NCBI RefSeq assembly: GCF_004571065.1
Contig: NZ_SPQN01000025.1
Span: forward strand, 1-43,245
Direction of reading: 5' to 3'
Source of the DNA: Geodermatophilus sp. DF01-2
Lineage (GTDB): Bacteria; Actinomycetota; Actinomycetes; Mycobacteriales; Geodermatophilaceae
Length of the DNA stretch: 43,245 nucleotides
In this document: positions 26,656-34,402 of the stretch, one piece after another
Numbering within the stretch: position 1 is the first letter of the stretch
How the letters are laid out: each line of letters opens with the position of its first letter
Notes under the pieces: model-generated
Seen by the model: only the letters and a program-made list of their open reading frames with translations
The model's database searches: none
What the model was told of the DNA's origin: nothing
Program-made: the position numbers and the translations under genes

Positions 26656-26781
26656 GAGAGGGGCCCCGTCCTCCCCCACCCTTCGTAGAAGGACTGCCTC
26701 TCACCGCTCGCGAGCTCGGGCGGCGCCCTGGAGGAGACCGACGCCGGGAGAGGGCCGGACCCTCCAGGGGGCCGTGCCGGG
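26653..26781. repeat. Recurrent 3'-end element after the UbiA gene
   Basis: Begins at the TGA with GAGAGGGGCCCCGTCCTCCC, then CACCCTTCGTAGAAGGAC, CTCACCGCTCGCGAGCTCGG, and a hairpin-forming GGACCCTCCAGGGGGCC near 26757-26774. It fills the gap between the UbiA gene and the convergent sigma-partner gene. Confidence 0.75.
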
Positions 26782-27678
26782 TCACTTCCCGCCGTTGCCC
26801 CTGCCGTGGCCGCCGGCGGGAGCCGGCGCGGGCGTCGGCCGCTCCACGGCCGGCTCCTCGGCCGGCTCCTCGGCCACCGGCGCCGGGACGGCGGGCGGCT
26901 TCTCGAGCGTCTCCTGCGGGGCGCCCTGGCGCTCGGCGCGGCGCTGCTCGTTGCGCTCGCGGGCCTGCTCGGACACCGTCCGCCCGTCGACAAGGCCCGC
27001 CTGCGCGCCCTCGCTGACCCACCCGCCGAACGACTGCCCCTCGGCGGGGCCCTGCTGCCACTGCTCCGCGGTCGGCGGGGCGTCGGTCGCGGGGGCGTCC
27101 GTGGCAGGCGTCTCGGTGGCCGGGACGTCGGTGGCGTCCTCCGTTCCGGGCACCTCGGGCGTGTCGCCGCCGGTCACGGGGACGTCGGGCGCGGTGCCGC
27201 CGTCCACGGCCGGATCCTCGGGGGCCGGCTCCACCACCGGCTGGCTCGCCGCCTCGCCACCGGGCACGACGAGGTCGGCGACCTCCTCGACGGTGGTCTG
27301 GACGGGCTCGGGGAGGACGTCGGCGGAGGCCGCGCCGGTGAAGGCGACCAGGGCGACGCCGGCTCCGGCGGTGGCCTTGGCGACGGCGCCGGCGGAGGCG
27401 AACTTGACGACGAGTGCGGGGAGGAACATGCGGTGTCTCTTCCGTGAGCTCCGGGCGGGGCGCCCGTCCGTCCCGCGGGACGGTTCCTGGATGGGGGCGA
27501 GGAGACCGGTCGCCAGCAGCTCGGCCAGCGCCGCGTTCGGCCGCCCGGGTGCGGTGGCGCTGGCCCGCACCGCGTCGGTGAACGCGGCCAGGCCGGACGC
27601 GCCGTCCGGCAGGGGTCGGCCGGCGAGGCAGGCCTCGAAGGCCTCCTCGGCGGCGGTGGCGTCGGCTGGAGTGGTCAT
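26782..27678 (-). CDS. Single-TM protein downstream of an ECF sigma gene, candidate anti-sigma factor
   Basis: 298 residues. Residues 1-80 are soluble and helical, 85-119 are hydrophobic (MFLPALVVKFASAGAVAKAT and following) and end AASA, and the rest is an outside-facing Pro/Ala/Thr/Glu-rich region. The C-terminus is very rich in Pro and Glu and ends GGHGRGNGGK. It lacks the HxxxCxxC zinc motif of classical anti-sigma factors. It starts 10 bp after the sigma stop with GGGGACGAG in front of the ATG, so co-expression is clear. The anti-sigma role is inferred from position and topology only. Confidence 0.75.
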   Translation of the reverse strand: MTTPADATAAEEAFEACLAGRPLPDGASGLAAFTDAVRASATAPGRPNAALAELLATGLLAPIQEPSRGTDGRPARSSRKRHRMFLPALVVKFASAGAVAKATAGAGVALVAFTGAASADVLPEPVQTTVEEVADLVVPGGEAASQPVVEPAPEDPAVDGGTAPDVPVTGGDTPEVPGTEDATDVPATETPATDAPATDAPPTAEQWQQGPAEGQSFGGWVSEGAQAGLVDGRTVSEQARERNEQRRAERQGAPQETLEKPPAVPAPVAEEPAEEPAVERPTPAPAPAGGHGRGNGGK

Positions 27679-27688
27679 CTCGTCCCCG

Positions 27689-28282
27689 TCATCGCCGGAG
27701 AGCCGCAGAAGGGTGCGCACCGACCCCCACCCGTCCGGGTGAGGTCTCGTCGAGGGCGACCCGGAGGGTGCGCAGCCCGCGCCGCTGCAGCGCCTTGACC
27801 GAACCGGCGGACCTCCCGAGAACCTGCGCGACCTGCTCGACGGTCAGGTCGGCGAGGATCCGCAGCAGCAGGACCGCCCGCTGGTCGACCGGCAGGCTGC
27901 CGCAGAGCCGGTGCACGTCGCCGGCGCCCAAGCGCACCAGGACGTCGTCCTCCACGTCCCCGCCGCGGCGCTCCTCGAGCAGCGCGTCGTCGTCGCTGAC
28001 CTGCGGACGGCGTCCCCGGCGTCGCCAGTCGTCGACCAGCCGCCGGTGGGCGATGGTGAAGACCCAGGCGCGCAGGGCGTCCTCGTCGCCCCGGAAGCCG
28101 GCCAGCCCGGTGAGGACGCCGATGAAGGTCTCGCTGGCCAGATCGTCGGGCTCCGCCGCGCCGTGCAGGCGGAGGTATCCGGTCACCGCCGGGGACAGGT
28201 CCCGGTAGAGCACCTCGAACGCCCACGCAGCCCCGGCCTGTGCCGCAGCCAGGACGTCGTCGAAGGGCAGTCCCGTCCGCAC
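27689..28282 (-). CDS. ECF-type RNA polymerase sigma factor
   Basis: 197-residue sigma-70 family factor. Region 2 (about residues 20-90) has FEVLYRDLSPAVTGYLRLHG, DDLASETFIGVL and RAWVFTIAHRRLVDDWRRRG. Region 4 (about 125-180) has LPVDQRAVLLLRILADLTVE and QVAQVLGRSAGSVKALQRRG, a good HTH. There is no region 3, so it is an ECF factor. GTG 28282 is chosen because GGGAGG lies 5 bp upstream. It forms a two-gene unit with the membrane protein. An 8-bp inverted repeat lies just upstream. Confidence 0.92.
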   Translation of the reverse strand: MRTGLPFDDVLAAAQAGAAWAFEVLYRDLSPAVTGYLRLHGAAEPDDLASETFIGVLTGLAGFRGDEDALRAWVFTIAHRRLVDDWRRRGRRPQVSDDDALLEERRGGDVEDDVLVRLGAGDVHRLCGSLPVDQRAVLLLRILADLTVEQVAQVLGRSAGSVKALQRRGLRTLRVALDETSPGRVGVGAHPSAALRR

Positions 28283-28297
28283 CAGCACCTCCCGCCG

Positions 28298-28322
28298 CCG
28301 ATCCCGTCGTCCCTGGGATCGG
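28298..28322. promoter_or_regulatory. Inverted repeat upstream of the sigma gene
   Basis: CCGATCCC and GGGATCGG form a perfect 8-bp inverted repeat with a 9-nt spacer, 16 bp before the sigma start. It could be an operator or a leader hairpin. No ECF-type GGAAC -35 is evident. Confidence 0.35.
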
Positions 28323-28363
28323 CAGGTGCCGGGCCGGACTGGACGGCGGTCACCCGGTCGGTG

Positions 28364-28437
28364 GAAGGACCCCGTCCTCCCCACCGCGGAAGGGCCCCGT
28401 CCTCCTCACCCCTCGCAAGCTCGGGACGGGGCCGGGC
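28364..28437. repeat. Two tandem copies of the recurrent GGACCCCGTCC element
   Basis: GAAGGACCCCGTCCTCCCCA and GAAGGGCCCCGTCCTCCTCA lie in tandem on the plus strand, followed by CCCCTCGCAAGCTCGGGACG. They occupy the space between the photolyase stop and the sigma promoter. Confidence 0.8.
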
Positions 28438-30024
28438 TCAGGGAGCCGTCGTGCCGCGGAGCCGTTCCTGCTCGACGACCTCCTCGAGGTCCTCGAGCCG
28501 GTCGAGGCCCTGCAGTGCCCGGCGCATCCGCTGGTTGGGTGCCAGCCGCTCGCGGTTGCGCTCGAGGAAGGCCCAGTAGCCGGCGGTGAACGGGCACGCG
28601 TCGTCCCCCAGCCGGCGCCGCGGGTCGTACCGGCAGCCCCCGCAGTAGTCGCTCATCCGGTGGATGTAGGCGCCGCCGGCCGCGTACGGCTTGGTGGCGA
28701 GCAGACCCCCGTCGGCGTGCTGGCTCATGCCGACGACGTTGGCGACCATCACCCAGTCGTAGCCGTCGACGAAGCTGCGGTGGAACCAGTCGGCCATCGC
28801 CAACGGGTCGATGCCGCGCTGCAGGGCGTAGTTGCCGAGCACCATCAGCCGGGGGATGTGGTGCACCCAGCCGTCCCGGCGCAGGTCGGCGAGGACGTCG
28901 GACAGGCACGCCGCCTCGACGGCGCGGTCGTCGAGGTCGGCCAGCCACCCCGGCACCGGCTGGTGCGCGTCCAGCGCGTTGGCGTGCCGGAAGTCCCGGC
29001 CGAGGTGCCAGTAGGTGTGCCAGATGTAGTCCCGCCAGCCCATCACCTGGCGGACGAAGCCCTCGACGCTGTTCAGCGGCAGCGGGTCGCCGTCGGCCAC
29101 CGAGTCCCGGTAGCGCTGCTCGGCGGCGCGCACCACCTCCAGCGGGTCGAGCAGGCCGAGGTTGAACGCCGGGGAGAGCAGCGAGTGCGCCATCCACCGC
29201 TCGCCGGAGAGCATCGCGTCCTCGTGCGGGCCGAAGACGCCCAGCCGGTCGTCGAGGAAGTCGCGCAACCGGCGCAGCGCCTCCTGGCGGGTCACCGGGA
29301 ACAGTCGCGGGCCGTCGTCCCCCACGAAGGCGACGTCGCCGTCGGCCGCCCAGCGGTCGAGGTCGGCACGCACCTGCGCGTCGATCTCGTCCTCCTCCGG
29401 CCACTCCGGCTCCGGCGCCGGGGAACGGCCGTCGGACGGCGGCGGTTCCCGGTTCTCCTGGTCGAGGTTCCAGCGCCCGCCCACCGGCTCGGCGCCGTCC
29501 ATGAGGACGTCGTGCCGGCGGCGGGCGTCCCGGTAGAAGTCCTCCATCAGCAGCCGCCGCCGGCCCCGACCGGCTGCCCAGGCCGCGAAGTCGGCCTGCG
29601 TGCTGACGAAGCCGCGCGCGGCGAGCACCTGCAGGCCGGTGCGGCGGAGGACGTGGTCGCGGCTGCTCCACGTGGTGGGCGCGCACACCGACAGCGGCTC
29701 GCGCACCCGGTCCAGCGCCTCGGCGTAGGTGTGCACCTGGTGGAACTCTGCCCGTTCGCCCAGCTCGGCCGCCCGGTGGCGCAGCGCGGAGAGCACCAGG
29801 TGGGCCTTCTGGCGGTGGAACCGGCGGCGCGCGAACACCGCCCGCGACTCGACGAGCAGCACCGGCTGGTCGGGGCGGTCGAGGAAGTGCGGCCCGAGCT
29901 GGTCGGCGAAGCACCACCGTCGGGTGCCGGGTGCGCGGGCCGGGAACGCGGTCAGCGCCGGGTCGCCGTCAGCCGGTCGCGGCGTGCCGGGAATCCCGCG
30001 CCCTCCCGCCGGGTCCTGCGGCAC
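28438..30024 (-). CDS. Iron-sulfur bacterial cryptochrome/(6-4) photolyase (PhrB-like)
   Basis: Light-dependent DNA repair flavoprotein of the FeS-BCP/CryPro group, 528 residues. The N-terminal alpha/beta domain begins RRWCFADQLGPHFLD, and the C-terminal helical FAD domain includes GWRDYIWHTYW, HIPRLMVLGNYAL and VMVANVVGMSQHADGG. Four cysteines, C373, C461, C464 and C477, have the spacing of the [4Fe-4S] ligands of Agrobacterium PhrB (C350, C438, C441, C454): 88, 3 and 13 residues apart in both. The GTG at 30024 has GGGAGG 7 bp upstream. A second role as a light receptor cannot be excluded. Confidence 0.93.
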   Translation of the reverse strand: MPQDPAGGRGIPGTPRPADGDPALTAFPARAPGTRRWCFADQLGPHFLDRPDQPVLLVESRAVFARRRFHRQKAHLVLSALRHRAAELGERAEFHQVHTYAEALDRVREPLSVCAPTTWSSRDHVLRRTGLQVLAARGFVSTQADFAAWAAGRGRRRLLMEDFYRDARRRHDVLMDGAEPVGGRWNLDQENREPPPSDGRSPAPEPEWPEEDEIDAQVRADLDRWAADGDVAFVGDDGPRLFPVTRQEALRRLRDFLDDRLGVFGPHEDAMLSGERWMAHSLLSPAFNLGLLDPLEVVRAAEQRYRDSVADGDPLPLNSVEGFVRQVMGWRDYIWHTYWHLGRDFRHANALDAHQPVPGWLADLDDRAVEAACLSDVLADLRRDGWVHHIPRLMVLGNYALQRGIDPLAMADWFHRSFVDGYDWVMVANVVGMSQHADGGLLATKPYAAGGAYIHRMSDYCGGCRYDPRRRLGDDACPFTAGYWAFLERNRERLAPNQRMRRALQGLDRLEDLEEVVEQERLRGTTAP

Positions 30025-30060
30025 GGCCTCACCTCCCGGCGGCCATCCTGGGCCCGGCGT

Positions 30061-30066
30061 TAGGCT
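30061..30066 (+). promoter_or_regulatory. Probable -10 element of the lpqE-like gene
   Basis: TAGGCT in the divergent region, about 58 bp before the GTG at 30125. GGAGG at 30111-30115 is the ribosome binding site. Confidence 0.4.
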
Positions 30067-30124
30067 CGGTGCGACTCGGGCCATCGACCTGCGGTGGCCG
30101 GCACGTCCCTGGAGGTCGACGGCT

Positions 30125-30841
30125 GTGAACCGCGCACTGCGCGCCGCCACGATGGGTGTCCTGCTCCTCAACCCGGTCGCGTTGACCGCGTGCAGCGCCG
30201 GCCAGGTCTCCCAGACGGCCACCCAGGAGGGGGACGAGCTCGGTGCCGAGACCGAGGTCGGGGACATCACGCTGCGGCAGATCCAGCTCGCCTACCCCGA
30301 CGACGGCCTCTACGAGACCGGCGAGGACGCCGAGCTCCAGCTGGTGATCGTCAACGCCGGCACCGAGCCCGACACGCTGGTGGGCATCGAGGGCGAGGCC
30401 TTCGACGGGGTCGTCGTCTCCGGCCAGGCCGCACCCTCCCCCACCGTCCCCGACTCACCGCCGGCCACCCCGACCACACCCGGGGCCACCCCCGAGACGA
30501 CGACGCCGAGCCCGTCGCCCACGCCGACCGCCGGCACCCAGGTCGACATTCCCATCCCGCCGCGGTCCAGCGTGTTCCTCGGTGGCTCCGACGGCCCCAC
30601 CGTCGAGCTCGCCGACCTCTCGGAGGAGCTGACCACCGGCGAGAGCATCGAGGTCACGCTGACCTTCGCGGAGGCCGGCGAGGTCACCGTCCCGGCGCTG
30701 GTGTCGGCCCCGGATCGGGTCCTGCCCCGCGAGGACGTCTTCGACTTCCACGAGGAAGAGGAGGGCGGCGAGGAGTCGGCCGAGGACCTCGCCCTCGAGG
30801 ACGAGAGCGAGGCCGGCGGCGGCCCCGGCGAGCCGAACTGA
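30125..30841 (+). CDS. LpqE-like secreted lipoprotein
   Basis: 238-residue lipoprotein with a signal peptide ending in a lipobox LTAC (C23). The mature part begins a beta-sandwich domain (EVGDITLRQIQLAYPDDGLY...GEDAELQLVIVNAGTEPDTL) resembling the PCuAC-like fold of LpqE. The domain is interrupted by a Pro/Thr/Ser-rich insert of about 40 residues (from about 101 to 138) and followed by an acidic tail from about 205 rich in Glu, Ala and Gly. In Mycobacterium tuberculosis lpqE sits between carD and radA, as here apart from an inserted block. Copper handling is only a fold-based idea. Confidence 0.8.
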   Translation: MNRALRAATMGVLLLNPVALTACSAGQVSQTATQEGDELGAETEVGDITLRQIQLAYPDDGLYETGEDAELQLVIVNAGTEPDTLVGIEGEAFDGVVVSGQAAPSPTVPDSPPATPTTPGATPETTTPSPSPTPTAGTQVDIPIPPRSSVFLGGSDGPTVELADLSEELTTGESIEVTLTFAEAGEVTVPALVSAPDRVLPREDVFDFHEEEEGGEESAEDLALEDESEAGGGPGEPN

Positions 30842-30940
30842 CGAAGGACCACCCTGCCTCCAACGTCTCGTCGGAGGACCCCGTCCTCCCACTCTTCGCA
30901 GGGTCGGGGCGGGCCCGGCGGGACCTGGAGGGTGGCCTCC
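30839..30940. repeat. Recurrent 3'-end element after the lpqE-like gene
   Basis: Starts at the TGA with CGAAGGACCACCCTGCCTCC, followed by GGAGGACCCCGTCCTCCCAC at 30875-30894, TCTTCGCAGGGTCGGGGCGG and a GGAGGGTGGCCTCC hairpin near 30931-30944. Confidence 0.65.
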
Positions 30941-30966
30941 TCCCCGGAACCGTCGGTGGCCGCGGT

Positions 30967-30972
30967 TAGCGT
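30967..30972 (+). promoter_or_regulatory. Leaderless -10 element of radA
   Basis: TAGCGT (TAnnnT) ends 6 nt before the radA GTG, so the transcript probably begins at or next to the start codon. No ribosome binding site is seen. Confidence 0.5.
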
Positions 30973-30978
30973 CGCCGC

Positions 30979-32346
30979 GTGCCACCTGCCGGAGTGAGGT
31001 CCGCCCGTCCCGCCCACCGCTGCACCGAGTGCGGCTACGGCTCCGCCAAGTGGGTCGGCCGCTGTCCCGAGTGCCAGGCCTGGGGCACCCTGCAGGAGGT
31101 CGGCACCGCCGCCTCCCCGCTGCGCGCCGTGGCCGCCGGCCCGGTGACCGCCCCGGCGGTGCCCATCGCCCAGGTCGAGCTCGCCGCCGCGCGCGCCGTG
31201 CCGACCGGCATCGAGGAGTTCGACCGGGTCCTCGGCGGCGGGCTGGTACCCGGCGCCGTGCTGCTGGTAGCCGGCGAGCCCGGCGTCGGCAAATCCACGC
31301 TGCTGCTCGAGGTCGCGCACCGCGTGGCCGCGATGAACGGCCCGGCCCTCGTCGTCTCCGGGGAGGAGTCCGCGGCCCAGGTGCGGCTGCGGGCCGAGCG
31401 CATCGGCGCCCTGCACGACCGGCTCTACCTCGCCGCGGAGACCGAGCTGTCGGCCGTCCTCGCGCACGTGGAGGACGTCGCGCCCTCCCTGCTGGTGCTC
31501 GACAGCGTCCAGACGGTGCGCTCCCCCGCCGTCGAGGGCACCGACGGCGGCTCCACCCAGGTGCGGGCGGTGGCCAGTGCGCTCACCGCCGTCGCGAAGA
31601 GCCGCGGGATGACCACCATCCTGGTCGGCCACGTCACCAAGGACGGCGCCATCGCCGGGCCGCGCACGCTCGAGCACCTCGTCGACGTCGTGGTCTCCTT
31701 CGACGGCGAGCGCCACTCCACCCTGCGTCTCATCCGGGCGATGAAGAACCGCTTCGGCCCGGCCGACGAGATCGGCTGTTTCGAGATCGGGGACACCGGC
31801 GTCGTCGGCGTCCCCGACCCTTCGCACCTGTTCGTCTCCCGGCGCAGCGCACCGGTCCCCGGCAGTTGCGTCACGGTCACCCTGGAGGGCAGCCGGCCGC
31901 TGCTGGCCGAGGTGCAGGCACTCGTCGCGGGCAGCGGCGGGGGCGGCTCACCCCGCCGCGCGGTCAGCGGCCTGGACTCCCAGCGCGTGGCCATGGTGAA
32001 CGCGGTGGTCGAGCGGCGCGGCCGGGTCAGGCTCGCCGACGCCGACGTCTTCGCCGCCTCCGTCGGCGGGGTGCGCATCGCCGAGCCCGCGGCCGACCTC
32101 GCCCTGGCGCTGGCGATCGCCTCCGCGGCCAAGGACGTCCCGCTCCCCCGTGGCCTGGTCGCGGTCGGCGAGGTCGGGCTGTCCGGCGAGATCCGGCGCG
32201 TCGGCGGCACGGGCCGGCGGTTGGCCGAGGCAGCCCGGCAGGGGTACAAGGTCGCGCTGGTCCCGGAGGACGCCGGCAGCGCGCCGCGCGGCATGCGGCT
32301 GGTCGAGGTGCCCGACCTCGGCGCCGCCTTCGCCCGGCTCTTCTGA
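30979..32346 (+). CDS. radA: DNA repair protein RadA (Sms)
   Basis: RecA-like helicase that extends recombination intermediates, 455 residues. N-terminal C4 zinc finger C15-C18-C29-C32 (CTECGYGSAKWVGRCPEC), Walker A GEPGVGKSTLL with K105, Walker B LLVLDSVQT, the RadA-specific MKNRFGPADEIG (KNRFG motif), and the C-terminal Lon-like domain with VGEVGLSGEIRRV. GTG 30979 gives MPPAGVRSARPAHRC; GTG 30994 is an alternative start. disA lies 110 bp downstream in the same direction, a pairing widely conserved in actinobacteria. Confidence 0.96.
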   Translation: MPPAGVRSARPAHRCTECGYGSAKWVGRCPECQAWGTLQEVGTAASPLRAVAAGPVTAPAVPIAQVELAAARAVPTGIEEFDRVLGGGLVPGAVLLVAGEPGVGKSTLLLEVAHRVAAMNGPALVVSGEESAAQVRLRAERIGALHDRLYLAAETELSAVLAHVEDVAPSLLVLDSVQTVRSPAVEGTDGGSTQVRAVASALTAVAKSRGMTTILVGHVTKDGAIAGPRTLEHLVDVVVSFDGERHSTLRLIRAMKNRFGPADEIGCFEIGDTGVVGVPDPSHLFVSRRSAPVPGSCVTVTLEGSRPLLAEVQALVAGSGGGGSPRRAVSGLDSQRVAMVNAVVERRGRVRLADADVFAASVGGVRIAEPAADLALALAIASAAKDVPLPRGLVAVGEVGLSGEIRRVGGTGRRLAEAARQGYKVALVPEDAGSAPRGMRLVEVPDLGAAFARLF

Positions 32347-32417
32347 CGCCACCGCGCCTGCGGGTACCGGCGGCGTGAGGTGGCTCACGGGCGACCGCCA
32401 GTACCGTGGTGCCCACG

Positions 32418-32423
32418 TAGAAT
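32418..32423 (+). promoter_or_regulatory. Probable disA -10 element
   Basis: TAGAAT, close to consensus, 33 bp before the disA GTG; AGGAG at 32447-32451 is the ribosome binding site. Suggests disA has its own promoter apart from radA. Confidence 0.5.
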
Positions 32424-32456
32424 CGGCCGCCACCACGTCGAACGTCAGGAGCGCTC

Positions 32457-33542
32457 GTGCCCCCCGCTGTGGACTCCGAGGTCGCGCTCCGCGAACTGCT
32501 CGGCCGCATCGCACCGGGCACGGCGTTGCGTGACGGCCTGGAGCGCATCCTGGCGGGGCGGACGGGGGCGCTGATCGTGCTGGGCTACGACCGCGTGGTC
32601 GAGTCCATCTGCACCGGCGGCTTCGCCCTCGACGTCGCGCTCTCGGCGACCCGGCTGCGCGAGCTGGCCAAGATGGACGGCGCGGTGATCGTCTCCTACG
32701 ACGGCGCCCGGATCGTGCGGGCCGGCGTCCACCTCATGCCCGACCCGACCGTTCCCACCGAGGAGTCGGGCACCCGGCACCGCACCGCGGAGCGGGTCGC
32801 CATCCAGACCGGCTTCCCCGTGATCTCGGTGAGCCAGTCCATGCACATCATCAGCGTCTACGTCGCCGGGCGGCGGTACACGCTCGAGCACCCGACGACG
32901 ATCCTGGCGCGGGCCAACCAGGCGCTGGCCGCGCTGGAGCGGTACAAGCTGCGGCTCGACGAGGTGGCCAGCACGCTGTCGGCGCTGGAGATCGAAGACC
33001 TCGTCACCGTCCGCGACGCGATGAGCGTGAGCCAGCGGCTGGAGATGGTCCGGCGGATCGCCGACGAGATCGAGGGCTTCGTCGTCGAGCTGGGCACCGA
33101 CGGGCGGCTGCTGGCGCTGCAGCTCGACGAGATGCTCGCCGGCGTGGAGGAGGACCGCGCCCTGCTGGTCCGCGACTACCTGCCCTCCGGTCTACGCCGA
33201 CCGAGGAGCATCGAGGACGTGCTGGCCGACCTGCGCGCGCTGTCGGCCACCGAACTGCTCGACCTCTCCGCGGTGGCCCGCTGCTACGGGTTGCCGACGT
33301 CCGCCGACGCGCTGGACTCCCCGGTCAGCCCCCGCGGCTACCGCCTGCTGGCCCGCGTCCCGCGGCTGCCGGCCGGCATCATCGACCGCCTCGTCGACCA
33401 CTTCGGCGGCCTGCAGAAGCTGCTCGCCGCCACCATCGAGGACCTGCTCGCCGTCGACGGCGTGGGCGAGGCCCGGGCCCGCGGTATCCGGGAGGGGCTC
33501 TCCCGGCTGGCCGAGACCTCGATCCTCGACCGCTACAGCTGA
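32457..33542 (+). CDS. disA: DNA integrity scanning diadenylate cyclase DisA
   Basis: Makes c-di-AMP from two ATP and senses branched DNA. 361 residues. The DAC domain carries the catalytic D74-G75-A76 ([12 protein letters not shown]) and R107-H108-R109 ([11 protein letters not shown]). A helical spine ([19 protein letters not shown]) joins it to C-terminal HhH motifs ([19 protein letters not shown]). The gene next to radA, whose product inhibits DisA in mycobacteria, supports the assignment. GTG start with AGGAG 5 bp upstream. Confidence 0.97.
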   Translation: MPPAVDSEVALRELLGRIAPGTALRDGLERILAGRTGALIVLGYDRVVESICTGGFALDVALSATRLRELAKMDGAVIVSYDGARIVRAGVHLMPDPTVPTEESGTRHRTAERVAIQTGFPVISVSQSMHIISVYVAGRRYTLEHPTTILARANQALAALERYKLRLDEVASTLSALEIEDLVTVRDAMSVSQRLEMVRRIADEIEGFVVELGTDGRLLALQLDEMLAGVEEDRALLVRDYLPSGLRRPRSIEDVLADLRALSATELLDLSAVARCYGLPTSADALDSPVSPRGYRLLARVPRLPAGIIDRLVDHFGGLQKLLAATIEDLLAVDGVGEARARGIREGLSRLAETSILDRYS

Positions 33543-33648
33543 AAGAGGGCCCCGTCCTCGCCCCCCTTCCGGGTCCCGCCCCGAGCGTGCGGGGGGGTGG
33601 GAAGAAGGGCGTCCTTCACGGGGCCTTCGGAGGACGGGTCCTCTCTCA
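33540..33648. terminator. Two inverted 3'-end elements forming a bidirectional terminator
   Basis: The gap between convergent genes is made of two recurrent elements facing each other: after disA TGAAAGAGGGCCCCGTCCTC, and after the minus-strand gene TGAGAGAGGACCCGTCCTCC. GGCCCCGT (33548-33555) pairs with ACGGGGCC (33618-33625), and CCCCCC with GGGGGG inside, so one RNA stem can form in either direction. Confidence 0.6.
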
Positions 33649-34326
33649 GCCGATGGTGAACGGCGCATCCGGGCTGGTCTTGGTGTCCAGCCGGCCGCGC
33701 AGCGCGTACTGCCCCGGCGCCGGCTTCGTCCGGGGAGCGGTGCAGGTGGGCTCGCTGACCAGGCCGCTCCAGACCAGCGGGAAGGCCACCGACTCCCCCG
33801 GCGCGAGGGTGCGAATGTCGCTGCTGTCCTCCGGGAAGCAGTCGTTGCTGCCCCACACCCGGTTGCCGGCCGGGTCCAGCATCACGATCTCCTGCAGGCC
33901 CTTGTCGAGCACCCGAACGCACGGCACCTGCGAGACGTTGGTGACCACCAGCTCGAACGTGGGCTTGCCGCCGACCGGCGCGCTGCCGGGGGCGCGGACC
34001 TCCAGGCCGACCATGTCGTCCGTGCACGGTCCGCCCGGCGCGGGCCCCGCGGGTTCCGGGGCCGGTCGCGGGGCCGGCTCGGGTGCCGGGGTCGGCGTCC
34101 GCACACTGGCCAGCGAGGGCACCACCTGCTCCAGCGCCGGCGGCTCGGCGGGCGCGTCGGTCGGCCCGGTCGTCGCTGCGGTCGCCGTCGTCCCCTCGGC
34201 CCCGCCGGTCACCGCGGCGAGCGCCAGCCAGCCCCCGCCGCCCAGGACGGCGAGCAGCAGCGCGAGGACCAGCAGCCGCCGCCGCCAGTAGACGGCCGCG
34301 GGCAGGGGGCCGACCGGGTGCAGCAC
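33646..34326 (-). CDS. Membrane-anchored secreted protein of the Rv3587c type
   Basis: 226 residues: short cytoplasmic start with YWRRRLL, one TM helix (about residues 16-38, LVLALLLAVLGGGGWLALAA), a Pro/Ala/Glu linker (to about 105), and a C-terminal beta domain with four cysteines (GPCTDDM, VPCVRV, NDCFPED, PTCTAP) that could form two disulfides outside the cell. It has the same position, between disA and mutY, as the mycobacterial Rv3587c membrane protein. Function unknown. GTG start fits a leaderless promoter. Confidence 0.82.
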   Translation of the reverse strand: MLHPVGPLPAAVYWRRRLLVLALLLAVLGGGGWLALAAVTGGAEGTTATAATTGPTDAPAEPPALEQVVPSLASVRTPTPAPEPAPRPAPEPAGPAPGGPCTDDMVGLEVRAPGSAPVGGKPTFELVVTNVSQVPCVRVLDKGLQEIVMLDPAGNRVWGSNDCFPEDSSDIRTLAPGESVAFPLVWSGLVSEPTCTAPRTKPAPGQYALRGRLDTKTSPDAPFTIG

Positions 34327-34333
34327 GCCGAGA

Positions 34334-34339
34334 ACCGTA
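34334..34339 (-). promoter_or_regulatory. Leaderless -10 element of the Rv3587c-like gene
   Basis: TACGGT on the minus strand ends 7 nt before the GTG at 34326. The divergent mutY promoter must lie in the same 76-bp spacer (candidate CACACT at 34389-34394, 8 nt before the mutY GTG). Confidence 0.5.
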
Positions 34340-34402
34340 GTGCGCCGCGGACCGCTGACCTGCGGCGGCACGCCGACCGTGCGGGCGGCACACTGGGTCC
34401 CC

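Noticed and set aside
30979-32346. Lon-like C-terminal domain in radA as a possible protease gene
   Set aside because: The Lon-like fold is normal for RadA, and the zinc finger, RecA core and KNRFG motif identify it.
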